Assembly: GCA_020628755.1 (NCBI GenBank)
Contig: JAHDEQ010000069.1
Span: 1-14,505, forward strand
Direction: 5' to 3'
From: Saprospiraceae bacterium
GTDB taxonomy: Bacteria; Bacteroidota; Bacteroidia; Chitinophagales; Saprospiraceae
DNA: 14,505 bases
Made by a program: the position numbers and the translations under genes. Each line of letters begins with the position of its first letter. Position 1 is the stretch's first letter. The notes beneath the pieces were generated by a model. That model did no database searches, had not been told where the DNA came from, and worked only from the letters and a program-made list of their open reading frames with translations. Of this stretch, positions 7,532-14,505 are shown piece after piece.

Positions 7532-9016
7532 ATGTTAGCCAATGCCCTAGACACGATTCGACAACAATTTTTTCGACAAGTAATGTTGGAAAAACTCAAT
7601 AATCCTTTGGGTTATATTGTCGTCATTACCATAGCTACCGCTATGGCTTTGGGTACAGCAGTGGCAGGTCTTAAAATAGGGATTATATTACTCGGAGCAA
7701 TCATAGCTATTCCGATGTTTGTGGCTATTTTTCTAAACGAACAGTTTGGAATAGCCCTTACCTTAATCATTGCCTTTTTAATCCAATTTATCAATAAATT
7801 TGCGAGTGTTCCTGCTGGAATTGCGCTTGATGGACTAGTCTATTTTATGACTTTTGCCATTATTCTCAAACAAATTAAGGAGCGAGATTGGAGTTTTGCC
7901 AAAAACCCCATTAGTGTATTGATATTGTTGTGGGTTGCCTATAGCTTTTTGCAAGCCATCAATCCGATAGCAGGTTCACGGCTGGCATGGGTTTTTACGG
8001 TGCGTTCGATGGCAGGTCTTATTTTGCTCTACTTTGTAGCCTGTTATTCCTTTAGTAATCTGAAACGTATTTTTTGGATGATAAAATTTATGATTTTTCT
8101 TGGATTATTATCCGCATTATATGGTTTCAAGCAAGAGTTTTTGGGTTTTAGTCAAGCCGAATTAACTTGGCTATACGCCGATGAAAAACGCTTTCAGTTA
8201 ATTGTACAATGGGGACGTTTTAGAGTATTTTCTTTATTTTCTGACCCAACTACATTTGGTATTTTGATGGCCTATTTGAGTGTTTTTTGCATCATTTTAG
8301 CAACTGGGCCTTTTAAATTGTGGCAGCGAATCACACTTATCATTACAGCACTTTGTATGCTTTTGGCTATGGCATTTGGGGGTTCTCGTACGCCTGTTGT
8401 GCTTGTGCCAGCAGGGATGGTTTTCTTTACTGTCCTGACTCTCAAAAAAGAAATTCTGATTGGTGCAGGTATCTTTTTTGTACTAGGCGCAGGACTTATG
8501 CTCAAAGGTTCATCTAATCCCATTTTATTTAGGATACAATCTGCCTTTAAGCCAGGAAAAGACGCATCGGTTCAGGTGCGGCTCGACAATCAGGCTATGA
8601 TACAGCCTTATATCCAACGGCATCCTTTTGGGGCAGGAATGGGAAGTACAGGAGTTTGGGGCAAACGTTTTACACCTAGTAGTTGGCTGGCTAGTTTTGA
8701 CCACGATAGTGGTTTTGTCCGTATCGCCGTAGAAATGGGCTGGATAGGACTTATTTTATATATGGCTCTTTTATTTAAAATCCTACAAACTGGTATTTAT
8801 TATTATCTGCGTTGTCAAAACCCAAAAATAAAAGTCACGTATTTGGGACTGACAAGTGTACTATTTATACTAACTTTAGCCAGCTATCCGCAAGAAGCCA
8901 TCGTTCTATTGCCAACAAGTATTATTTTTTATATCTGTTTGGCTGCACTTGTCCGCCTCAAAGATTTTGATGATTTATCAGAAATTGAGGCCTCTAAATT
9001 TGAAAAAGCAGCCTGA
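7532..9016 (+). CDS. Wzy/WaaL-type O-antigen polymerase or ligase
   Basis: A polytopic inner-membrane protein of 494 residues with about 10-12 spans, probably polymerising the EPS repeat units in the periplasm. Family hallmarks of the O-antigen ligase domain are visible in the middle and late part: GGSRTP (283-288) at the end of a span; a large loop after about 328 holding RHPFGAGMGSTG (363-374); and HDSGFVRIAVEMGWIGL (391-407), which contains the histidine-aspartate and glycine-rich segment common in this superfamily. The charged C-terminus (about 476-494) is cytoplasmic. It follows the small membrane ORF by 13 bases. In an EPS cluster with a flippase and co-polymerase, polymerase (Wzy) is the more likely role than lipid A ligase. 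The sequence alone cannot separate the two. Confidence 0.85.
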   Translation: MLANALDTIRQQFFRQVMLEKLNNPLGYIVVITIATAMALGTAVAGLKIGIILLGAIIAIPMFVAIFLNEQFGIALTLIIAFLIQFINKFASVPAGIALDGLVYFMTFAIILKQIKERDWSFAKNPISVLILLWVAYSFLQAINPIAGSRLAWVFTVRSMAGLILLYFVACYSFSNLKRIFWMIKFMIFLGLLSALYGFKQEFLGFSQAELTWLYADEKRFQLIVQWGRFRVFSLFSDPTTFGILMAYLSVFCIILATGPFKLWQRITLIITALCMLLAMAFGGSRTPVVLVPAGMVFFTVLTLKKEILIGAGIFFVLGAGLMLKGSSNPILFRIQSAFKPGKDASVQVRLDNQAMIQPYIQRHPFGAGMGSTGVWGKRFTPSSWLASFDHDSGFVRIAVEMGWIGLILYMALLFKILQTGIYYYLRCQNPKIKVTYLGLTSVLFILTLASYPQEAIVLLPTSIIFYICLAALVRLKDFDDLSEIEASKFEKAA

Positions 9017-9052
9017 TTGAATAGTTTGGTAAAAAGATTGCAATACAAATAA

Positions 9053-9130
9053 GTACTCACGTGTTCACGTATCCACGTGTTCATGTTTGGTTTTTAACGT
9101 GAGCACGTAAATACGTGAACACGTGAACAC
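9053..9130. repeat. Palindromic element built from an 8-base ACGTGNNC period
   Basis: Arms 9057-9086 and 9097-9126 pair over 30 positions around a 10-base loop (9087-9096). In RNA this gives two C-A mismatches and two G-U wobbles, with two further pairs outside at 9053-9054/9129-9130. Both arms are themselves tandem 8-base units. The left arm has ACGTGTTC, ACGTATCC and ACGTGTTC (9059-9082). The right arm has ACGTGAGC, ACGTAAAT, ACGTGAAC and ACGTGAAC (9097-9128). The element ends 6 bases before the ATG of the TolC-like gene. No T-tract and no flanking target duplication was seen. It may be a REP/MITE-like repeat or a translation-blocking or RNA-stability hairpin. Confidence 0.85.
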
Positions 9131-9136
9131 AATTTT

Positions 9137-9970
9137 ATGAAGAACTTACTACCCTTAATTTTTTTTCTTTTCCTTGTGGGAAGAACCGATGCCCAGCGAG
9201 TTGACTTTGACTCGCTTATCATGCCTATAGATACTCCTTCCATAGCTTTTGAAGAGTATTTGGTTCAATTGGCTTGGATGAATAATCCTTCTAACGATGT
9301 TTATGATTATAATATCAATATTGCCAAAGAAGATATTACAATTACAAAAAGAGATTGGGCAGATGATATTGGTTTGACCTTTAACTTAAATGAGAATAAT
9401 ATAAAATCTACAGATAATAGTATTCCTGACGCAAGTCAAATGTCACTCGATGCCATACCTATTTCACAGGCCGAACTCAATGCTTTGGATGCTGAAAGAG
9501 GTATTGTTGATTTAGGAGGTATCAATAATTTTCCACGCTATAATTTGGGGATTACCCTAAATTTAGGACGTTGGATTACTCGCCCCAATGAAATCAGAAA
9601 ATCCAAAGAGAAACTTAAGATAGAAGAAGCTACCCTTGACCAAGCCAAGCTCGAAGTACGTGCCGAAGTACTTCGTCGTTATCAGGCTTATCAACATACT
9701 TTAGAAATTTATAAAGTTCGCCAAGAAGCAGAACTCGATTTTGACCAAACCTTTCGTTTAGTCAAAGCCCGTTATAAAGAAGGTACAGCCGATTTTGAAG
9801 AGTTTAGTCGGGCATCTTCTGGCTATCAAAGTGCTAGAGAGTCCACTATTATTGCCGAAAGTGATATAATTTTAGCCAAAATAGATGTAGAAGAAATCAT
9901 AGGGATTCCATTAAATTATGCTAAACGCTTTCACAAAGAAGCCTTGGCTGCTAGAAATACTGAAGACTAA
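9137..9970 (+). CDS. Half-length TolC-like outer-membrane protein
   Basis: This exported protein has 277 residues. The signal peptide is about 1-19 (hydrophobic LLPLIFFLFLV, cleavage likely in TDAQ). The mature part shows the outer-membrane efflux pattern: a helix beginning around IAFEEYLVQLAWMNNP (36-51), a beta segment with alternating residues (about 77-86 and 136-146, ending NLGRWI), and then a long amphipathic helical region (about 152-258). The last includes the recurrent TolC-like run of residues KARYKEGTADFEEF (210-223) and ends in DVEEIIGIPL. A canonical TolC has two such repeats in roughly 450 residues; this has one. It could form a larger oligomer or be an accessory. It lies 120 bases after the polymerase, behind the palindrome, and before a strong terminator, so it probably closes the EPS unit. 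Confidence 0.75.
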   Translation: MKNLLPLIFFLFLVGRTDAQRVDFDSLIMPIDTPSIAFEEYLVQLAWMNNPSNDVYDYNINIAKEDITITKRDWADDIGLTFNLNENNIKSTDNSIPDASQMSLDAIPISQAELNALDAERGIVDLGGINNFPRYNLGITLNLGRWITRPNEIRKSKEKLKIEEATLDQAKLEVRAEVLRRYQAYQHTLEIYKVRQEAELDFDQTFRLVKARYKEGTADFEEFSRASSGYQSARESTIIAESDIILAKIDVEEIIGIPLNYAKRFHKEALAARNTED

Positions 9971-9974
9971 TTAT

Positions 9975-10016
9975 AGTAAACTGGACACTTGATAATAGAG
10001 TGTCCAGTTTACTTTT
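9975..10016 (+). terminator. Strong intrinsic terminator at the end of the EPS cluster
   Basis: Arms 9975-9989 and 9999-10013 (AGTAAACTGGACACT/AGTGTCCAGTTTACT) pair perfectly over 15 bp around a 9-base loop, and TTT follows, giving a run of four T with the arm's last base. It begins 5 bases after the TolC-like stop codon, leaving only about 20 bases before the next ATG. Confidence 0.8.
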
Positions 10017-10036
10017 AAGAACCACATAATTTAAGA

Positions 10037-13000
10037 ATGAAAAAACTAATACATACACTGGTATGCTTATTCCTGTTTGTCCAATTGGGAGTAAGCAATA
10101 CACCAAGCATCAATTGCCCAAGCAACATTACTATGGATGCCATCATGGGTGCTTGTGGGCAAACAGTCACTTTTGATGTTACTTCGGGCGGCACTTGCCC
10201 AGGAGAAGTCATCAACCAAACAGCAGGTCTGCCAAGCGGAGCTACTTTTCCTGTAGGAACAACTATCAATACTTTTACCGTTACCGATGACAATGGCAAT
10301 TCTAGCGAATGTTCTTTTGAAGTCATTGTGATTGATAATCAAGACCCCGTCTTGGTATGTCGCCCTGATACAACGGTTATTTTGCCCCAAAGTACTTGCG
10401 AAGTCGTGGTAGAATACGGTTTGCCTTCCTTTATTTCGGACAATTGCAATGTCAATCCAATTGTACTCCAACACAATAATAGTGATATGGTAAGCTCGTC
10501 ATTCACTTGCGATAGCATGAGTATCTCTTCGCATTTGCGTGTATTTAAGTTGAGCGATTTTGGTGTACCGAGTAGTGTCCAAATTACAAGTGTAGATGTA
10601 GGAATTGGATTTACACCTAATAATGCTTCCTTGACCGTCAACCTTTATACCTTGGAAGGTGATTTGACTTATGATAATATGACTTTGATTGCGACTAAAA
10701 CATTGGATGTTCCAAACTTATTTAACTCTATTTTGAATGTTCCTTTTGGTGTGACGGTTTCGGGAGGTAGTACTTTGGTGGCAGAGTTGGTAGTACCAGA
10801 TTTTTCGAGTGGCAACACCGTACCAGGTTATAATTTTGGATTAGGACAATCTGCCCCTTCTTATATCTTCTCCTCTAGCTGTGGCCAAACCAATCCTGTG
10901 GATTTAGCGAGTTTGGGCGAACCCGATTTTTCTTTGGTTTTAATGGTCAATACCTCAAATGTTGTTTTGGAACAAACAAGTGGTATTGCAAGCGGAGGTG
11001 TTTTTCCTGTTGGAACAACTACCAATACTTTTATGCTGACCGATGCTTCTGGAAATTCAGCAACTTGTAGTTTCAATGTCAATGTCATAGACCAACAAAT
11101 ACCTTTGTTGGTCTGCCCTACTAATTTAGAAGTAACAGCCGATGCTGGTGCTTGTGGTGCAGTTGTAGAGTTTGATGTTTTTTCAGTTGAAAACTGTATG
11201 AACGAAACCATCAATATTGTAGCAGGTTTGCCAAGTGGTGCATTTTTTCCTGTTGGAAATACACTCAATGTATTTGCCATAAATGACGGGAGTGGCAATG
11301 TGGACACTTGCCGTTTTGATGTAAAAGTGATAGACAACGAAGCTCCCAATATCATTTGTGCCAATGATATTGTTCAAACTGTCATGGGAGGCAGTTGTAG
11401 CGCAGTTGTAAATTATAGTATCTCAGCCGAAGACAATTGTTCGGATTTTACCTTACAGCAAATCAGTGGTTTACCGAGTGGATTTGAATTTCCTGTTGGT
11501 TCTGTTATCAATACTTTTGTAGCAACGGATGCGTCTGGTTTAAAAGACACCTGTAGTTTTACGGTTACTATAGTGGACGATACCTTGCCAGAATTGGTTT
11601 TTTGTCCTGAAGATTTGAGTGTAAGCACCGATGCTGGCACTTGCAATGCTGTTGTCAATTACGATATGCCGATGTTTTCGGACGATTGTTCTATTGTCAA
11701 TTATAAACTCAAACACAATTTGAGTGATAATGTAACCAGTTCCTATGGTTGCACAGATGGTGGCGCATCGAGTCATATCCGAGTATTTAACCTCAATACG
11801 ATGGGAGTAGCTGGCGCAATGGAAGTAGATAGCGTAAAAGTCGGTATCGGATTTTCGGAAGGCGGCGAAGAAGTGACGATGAATTTGTACCTTTTGACAG
11901 GAGCTTTGACTTATGATAACTTGGTTTTATTGGCAAGCGAAACAGCGAGTATGCCTAATATTTTTAATGGTACATTTACTTTTCCCATTTATACGCCTGT
12001 GCAAGGAGGAGCGACTTTGGTTGCCGAGTTGGTTATTCCTACAGGTACAAATGCGCCATTTATTGCAGGTTATAATGAAGGCGGCGAAATAAGTCCAACT
12101 TATTATGCTGCTGATAATTGTAATATTGCACAACCTATAGAATTGAGTTCGATAGGAATTTCAAATATTGGGTTGGTTTTGGAAGTATTTGGACGTGGAC
12201 AAGCATCGTCCTCGGTTAGTCAGGTCAGCGGTCTGCCTAGCGGCAGTACCTTTCCGATGGGAACAACAAGCAATGTTTTTGAAGTCATGGATGCACAAGG
12301 CAATGTAGAAAGTTGTGCATTTGATGTAATCGTCATGGACGGTGTTGCTCCTGAATTTCAAGATTGTCAAGAGAGTATATCGGTAATGACTTCGGCAATG
12401 AGTTGTGATACGATGGTTATGCTTAATATTCCTAGTGCAATAGATAATTGTTCTAATACCGTCAACATCACAAATGATTACACCAATACAGACGATGCGA
12501 GTGCTGTTTATCCCGCAGGGATAACACTGGTTACTTGGACAGCTACCGACGAGGCTGGAAACAGCAATACCTGCCAAACAATGGTGGAAATAATAGCAAG
12601 TGGCTTAATGGGCGATTTGTCGGTAACAGATAATATAGATTGTTTGGGTAATAGTCCAAATGGTTCAGCAAGTATCAATATCACAACGGGGGCAGAACCT
12701 TTGACTTATCTATGGAGCAACCAAGAAACTACACCAACTATTAATGGATTGATTGGTGGAGTTTATACCGTTACCGTTACGGACGCTTCGGGTTGTCAAT
12801 TTATCGGCGATGTAGTAGTTGGCGAAGCTCCACTCTTGCAAATTGTGGATGCTATAGCGAGCAATGCGACGGCTGGACAAGCTGATGGAAGTATTGATTT
12901 AGTGCTAGAAGGCGGAACGCCACCTTATACTTTTGAATGGACGAATAGTGAAATGACCGAAGATTTGATAGATATTCCTGCTGGAATTTATGGCGTGACG

Positions 13001-13333
13001 ATAACAGATGCCAATGCTTGTACTGCTATTTTGACGGATATTATTGTAGATGAAATGGTCAATACGCTTGAGCCTGAACTTGTCGAATCTATCTTGTTTG
13101 CTCCAAATCCGACGAGTGGAAAAGTTTATTTTGATATTCGTTTGAACCAAGTCTCGAATGTAAAAATTCAGGTATTCAATGGCTTGGGACAAGCCATTGC
13201 GACAAATAATTTGGGCAATCAACTGAATTATCGAACCACTTTTGATACTTCTGATTGGACAAAAGGAATTTACTTTGTGCAGTTTGTTTTGGGCGATAAA
13301 GAAGTGGTCAGCAAGCGATTGGTTGTTCAATAA
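10037..13333 (+). CDS. Giant T9SS-secreted HYR/SprB-repeat surface protein
   Basis: This 1098-residue protein is probably delivered to the cell surface or matrix by type IX secretion. A signal peptide spans about 1-20. Six HYR-like beta-sandwich modules follow, with recurring CP..., AGLPSG..FPVGTT..NTF and DASGN...C.F.V...D motifs: about 24-102, 103-354, 355-434, 435-516, 517-770 and 771-853. Modules 2 and 5 are split by a related inserted domain of about 165 residues (144-310 and 556-722). Two SprB-like repeats come next (about 870-930 and 945-1005, motifs PLTYLWSN and PPYTFEWTN). The C-terminal 80 residues match the type A sorting domain (APNPTSGKVYFDI, 1022-1034; GIYFVQF, 1077-1083; KRLVVQ at the end). 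No catalytic domain was recognised, so adhesion or a structural role is likely. It sits behind a terminator, with no clear promoter of its own in the 66-base gap. Confidence 0.93.
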   Translation: MKKLIHTLVCLFLFVQLGVSNTPSINCPSNITMDAIMGACGQTVTFDVTSGGTCPGEVINQTAGLPSGATFPVGTTINTFTVTDDNGNSSECSFEVIVIDNQDPVLVCRPDTTVILPQSTCEVVVEYGLPSFISDNCNVNPIVLQHNNSDMVSSSFTCDSMSISSHLRVFKLSDFGVPSSVQITSVDVGIGFTPNNASLTVNLYTLEGDLTYDNMTLIATKTLDVPNLFNSILNVPFGVTVSGGSTLVAELVVPDFSSGNTVPGYNFGLGQSAPSYIFSSSCGQTNPVDLASLGEPDFSLVLMVNTSNVVLEQTSGIASGGVFPVGTTTNTFMLTDASGNSATCSFNVNVIDQQIPLLVCPTNLEVTADAGACGAVVEFDVFSVENCMNETINIVAGLPSGAFFPVGNTLNVFAINDGSGNVDTCRFDVKVIDNEAPNIICANDIVQTVMGGSCSAVVNYSISAEDNCSDFTLQQISGLPSGFEFPVGSVINTFVATDASGLKDTCSFTVTIVDDTLPELVFCPEDLSVSTDAGTCNAVVNYDMPMFSDDCSIVNYKLKHNLSDNVTSSYGCTDGGASSHIRVFNLNTMGVAGAMEVDSVKVGIGFSEGGEEVTMNLYLLTGALTYDNLVLLASETASMPNIFNGTFTFPIYTPVQGGATLVAELVIPTGTNAPFIAGYNEGGEISPTYYAADNCNIAQPIELSSIGISNIGLVLEVFGRGQASSSVSQVSGLPSGSTFPMGTTSNVFEVMDAQGNVESCAFDVIVMDGVAPEFQDCQESISVMTSAMSCDTMVMLNIPSAIDNCSNTVNITNDYTNTDDASAVYPAGITLVTWTATDEAGNSNTCQTMVEIIASGLMGDLSVTDNIDCLGNSPNGSASINITTGAEPLTYLWSNQETTPTINGLIGGVYTVTVTDASGCQFIGDVVVGEAPLLQIVDAIASNATAGQADGSIDLVLEGGTPPYTFEWTNSEMTEDLIDIPAGIYGVTITDANACTAILTDIIVDEMVNTLEPELVESILFAPNPTSGKVYFDIRLNQVSNVKIQVFNGLGQAIATNNLGNQLNYRTTFDTSDWTKGIYFVQFVLGDKEVVSKRLVVQ
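10466..10966 (+). repeat. Inserted beta-rich domain A, nested in HYR module 2
   Basis: Residues 144-310 of the giant protein. It starts LQHNNSD, has SSHLRVFKLSDFGV (164-177) and VDVGIGF (186-192), then VNLYTLEGDLTYDN (201-214), GGSTLVAELVVP (243-254) and PVDLASLGEPDFSLVLMV (287-304). The same order of motifs recurs in domain B. The surrounding HYR motif pattern resumes directly after it (EQTSGIASGGVFPVGTT). Confidence 0.8.
11702..12202 (+). repeat. Inserted beta-rich domain B, nested in HYR module 5
   Basis: Residues 556-722. It starts YKLKHNLSD, has SSHIRVFNLNTMGV (578-591), VKVGIGF (600-606), MNLYLLTGALTYDN (615-628), GGATLVAELVIP (657-668) and PIELSSIGISNIGLVLEV (700-717). It aligns motif by motif with domain A and breaks a HYR module at the same place, after DDCS/DNCN. 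DNA identity between the copies is modest, so duplication is old. Confidence 0.8.
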
Positions 13334-13335
13334 TA

Positions 13336-13390
13336 GTATCACAGGCTTTAGTCTGTAGTTGTTACAGACTAAAGTCTCTGATACAGTTTT
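13336..13390. terminator. Bidirectional terminator between convergent genes
   Basis: Arms 13336-13357 and 13363-13384 pair over 22 positions with one mismatch and one G-U pair, around a 5-base GTTGT loop. TTTT follows at 13387-13390 on the plus strand, inside the last bases of the minus-strand gene. The minus-strand side is followed only by an AT-rich stretch. Its position between two converging stop codons, 3 and 5 bases from the stem, fits shared termination. Confidence 0.75.
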
Positions 13391-14369
13391 ATCCTATCAA
13401 CTTTTCCAGCAAAGCCTTGGTTGCTTTTACGCCTTCGTACTCGCTGAGGCGTTTTCCTTCGTACTCCACTCCAATATAACCTTCGTAGCCACCCGCTTGA
13501 ACAATATCAAGCATTTGCTTATAGTCAATCGTCGTTTCGTTGCCCTTTTCATCAAAATCATAAGACTTCGCACTTACGGCTTTGGCAAAAGGCATGAGTT
13601 CTTTTACACCTTTGTATTTATCGTATTCTTTGATGCAAGGTGCGCCCCAACGCTCTCCACCTTCTCGTTCGAGGCAGAAATTTCCGAAATCGGGTAAGGT
13701 CCCAAAATTAGGCAGATTAACTTTTTTCATAACGGTGGTCAACCATTGTCCATCCGACGAATAGCCGCCATGATTTTCGATAGTTACATTGATATTGGCT
13801 TTGGCGGCGTAGCTCGCCAAAGCGTGCATACTTTCGATGGCAGCTTTCTGCACCTCCTCGGCAGTTCCATCACCAAAAGCATTGACCCGAATAGAGTGAC
13901 AACCTAAAAACTGAGCAGCATCCACCCATTTGAAATGATTTTCGGTGGCTTCTTTACGCTTTTTGGCATCTTTTTGGCCTAAATCGCCCTCACCATCAAT
14001 CATGACGAGCAGACTTTGGACACCATTATCAGCAGCACGTTTTTTCATCTCCTGAAGATAAACTGTGTCTTTGGCCTTGTCTTTAAAAAAGCCATTGACA
14101 TACTCCACCGCATCAATCCCAAATTCCTCACGAGCAACTTTTGCAAAGTCAAGATGGTCAATTTTTTTATCAAAAAAGTTTTGATGCAAAGACCATTGCG
14201 CTAAAGAAATTTTAAAGGGTCGTTTATTAGATATTGGATTAGTTTGAGTCGCTGTTTCTTTCATACTTGCTTTGGTATCGGTTGGATTAGAACAGGCAGA
14301 GAGTCCCAACAGTCCCAAACCTAAAGTGTAGGTACTCGTTTTTTCGATGAATTTTCGTCTTGATGGCAT
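13389..14369 (-). CDS. Tat-exported lipoprotein, sugar isomerase/epimerase-like TIM barrel
   Basis: A 326-residue protein. The start at 14369 is preferred over an in-frame ATG at 14408 because it places a textbook Tat motif (SRRKFIEK, 3-10) and lipobox (LSAC, Cys-26) at the N-terminus; the 13 extra residues would bury both. After a polar linker (about 27-49) the AP-endonuclease-2/xylose-isomerase-like barrel begins (KISLAQWS, 53-60). Likely metal or substrate residues are Glu-89 (VEYVNGF), Glu-198 (IENHGG), Asp-227 (PDFGNF) and Glu-302 (GVEYEG). The usual His-x-Lys motif reads SAKSYDF (266-272), as in a subfamily common in Bacteroidota. It probably acts on sugars in the periplasm, anchored to a membrane; the reaction is unknown. 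It is convergent with the giant protein and need not be part of the EPS pathway. The 135 bases upstream show no clear promoter motif. Confidence 0.88.
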   Translation of the reverse strand: MPSRRKFIEKTSTYTLGLGLLGLSACSNPTDTKASMKETATQTNPISNKRPFKISLAQWSLHQNFFDKKIDHLDFAKVAREEFGIDAVEYVNGFFKDKAKDTVYLQEMKKRAADNGVQSLLVMIDGEGDLGQKDAKKRKEATENHFKWVDAAQFLGCHSIRVNAFGDGTAEEVQKAAIESMHALASYAAKANINVTIENHGGYSSDGQWLTTVMKKVNLPNFGTLPDFGNFCLEREGGERWGAPCIKEYDKYKGVKELMPFAKAVSAKSYDFDEKGNETTIDYKQMLDIVQAGGYEGYIGVEYEGKRLSEYEGVKATKALLEKLIG

Positions 14370-14505
14370 TTTAAATTGTTTTGAACCAAATAAGGCATAT
14401 AAGGTCATTTAAGATTTTACTTCTGTTGTTATTTTAAGTCTGTAATAATTTGGCTATTAGTAAAAGTACCTTTTTTCTTTAAAAATAGTCTAAATTTGTG
14501 ACTCA

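Noticed and set aside
9057..9126. Regular short repeats that could be taken for a CRISPR array
   Set aside because: The period is 8 bases with no unique spacers of 25-40 bases, and the units form one palindrome.
9017..9136. The palindrome as an intrinsic terminator after the polymerase gene
   Set aside because: The right arm is followed by AACACAATTTT and the next ATG, without a proper T-tract; a stability or translation role, or a repeat family, fits better.
10861..11364. Minus-strand open frames of up to 167 codons under the giant HYR protein
   Set aside because: They are antisense shadows of the repetitive plus-strand coding sequence; repeats there echo HYR repeats and carry no recognisable motifs.
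14370..14408. Thirteen-residue N-terminal extension of the TIM-barrel lipoprotein
   Set aside because: Starting at 14408 would place the twin-arginine motif and lipobox too far inside the protein; the ATG at 14369 gives a standard Tat lipoprotein signal.

Overview
The window looks like chromosomal DNA from a member of the Bacteroidota. The strongest clue is the 1098-residue secreted protein near the right end. It carries HYR-type and SprB-type repeats and ends in a type IX secretion (T9SS) sorting domain, a system confined essentially to this phylum. AT-rich intergenic DNA, mostly weak or absent Shine-Dalgarno sequences and a Tat-type lipoprotein signal agree with this. No genus can be named from the sequence alone.

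Layout, left to right. Bases 1-77 hold the tail of an upstream gene, followed by a hairpin terminator. About 640 bases without a convincing gene follow (138-776). They are AT-rich, contain several inverted repeats and probably form the long leader of the next operon. From 777 to about 9970 there is a co-directional exopolysaccharide (EPS) cluster of the Wzx/Wzy type: a Wzc-like co-polymerase with a degenerate tyrosine-kinase domain (777-2990), a Wzx-type flippase (3106-4476), a GT-B glycosyltransferase (4490-5737), a hexapeptide O-acetyltransferase (5746-6390), a sulfotransferase (6537-7418), a 38-codon single-span membrane peptide overlapping the sulfotransferase end (7402-7518), a Wzy/WaaL-type polymerase or ligase (7532-9016) and a half-length TolC-like outer-membrane protein (9137-9970). 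A large palindromic repeat with an 8-base period lies between the last two genes.

A strong terminator (9975-10016) separates the cluster from the giant surface protein (10037-13333). That gene converges on a minus-strand gene for a Tat-exported lipoprotein with a sugar isomerase/epimerase-like TIM barrel (13389-14369). A 22-bp hairpin between them probably terminates both.

How the genes may work together (inference): the glycosyltransferase, acetyltransferase and sulfotransferase build and decorate a lipid-linked repeat unit. The flippase moves it across the inner membrane and the polymerase joins units, with the Wzc-like protein controlling length. The half-TolC protein may contribute to the outer-membrane end. 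No Wza-type (OPX) exporter and no initiating phosphoglycosyltransferase is visible here, so these must lie elsewhere. The giant T9SS protein could be a matrix or adhesion protein, but the terminator makes it a separate transcription unit.
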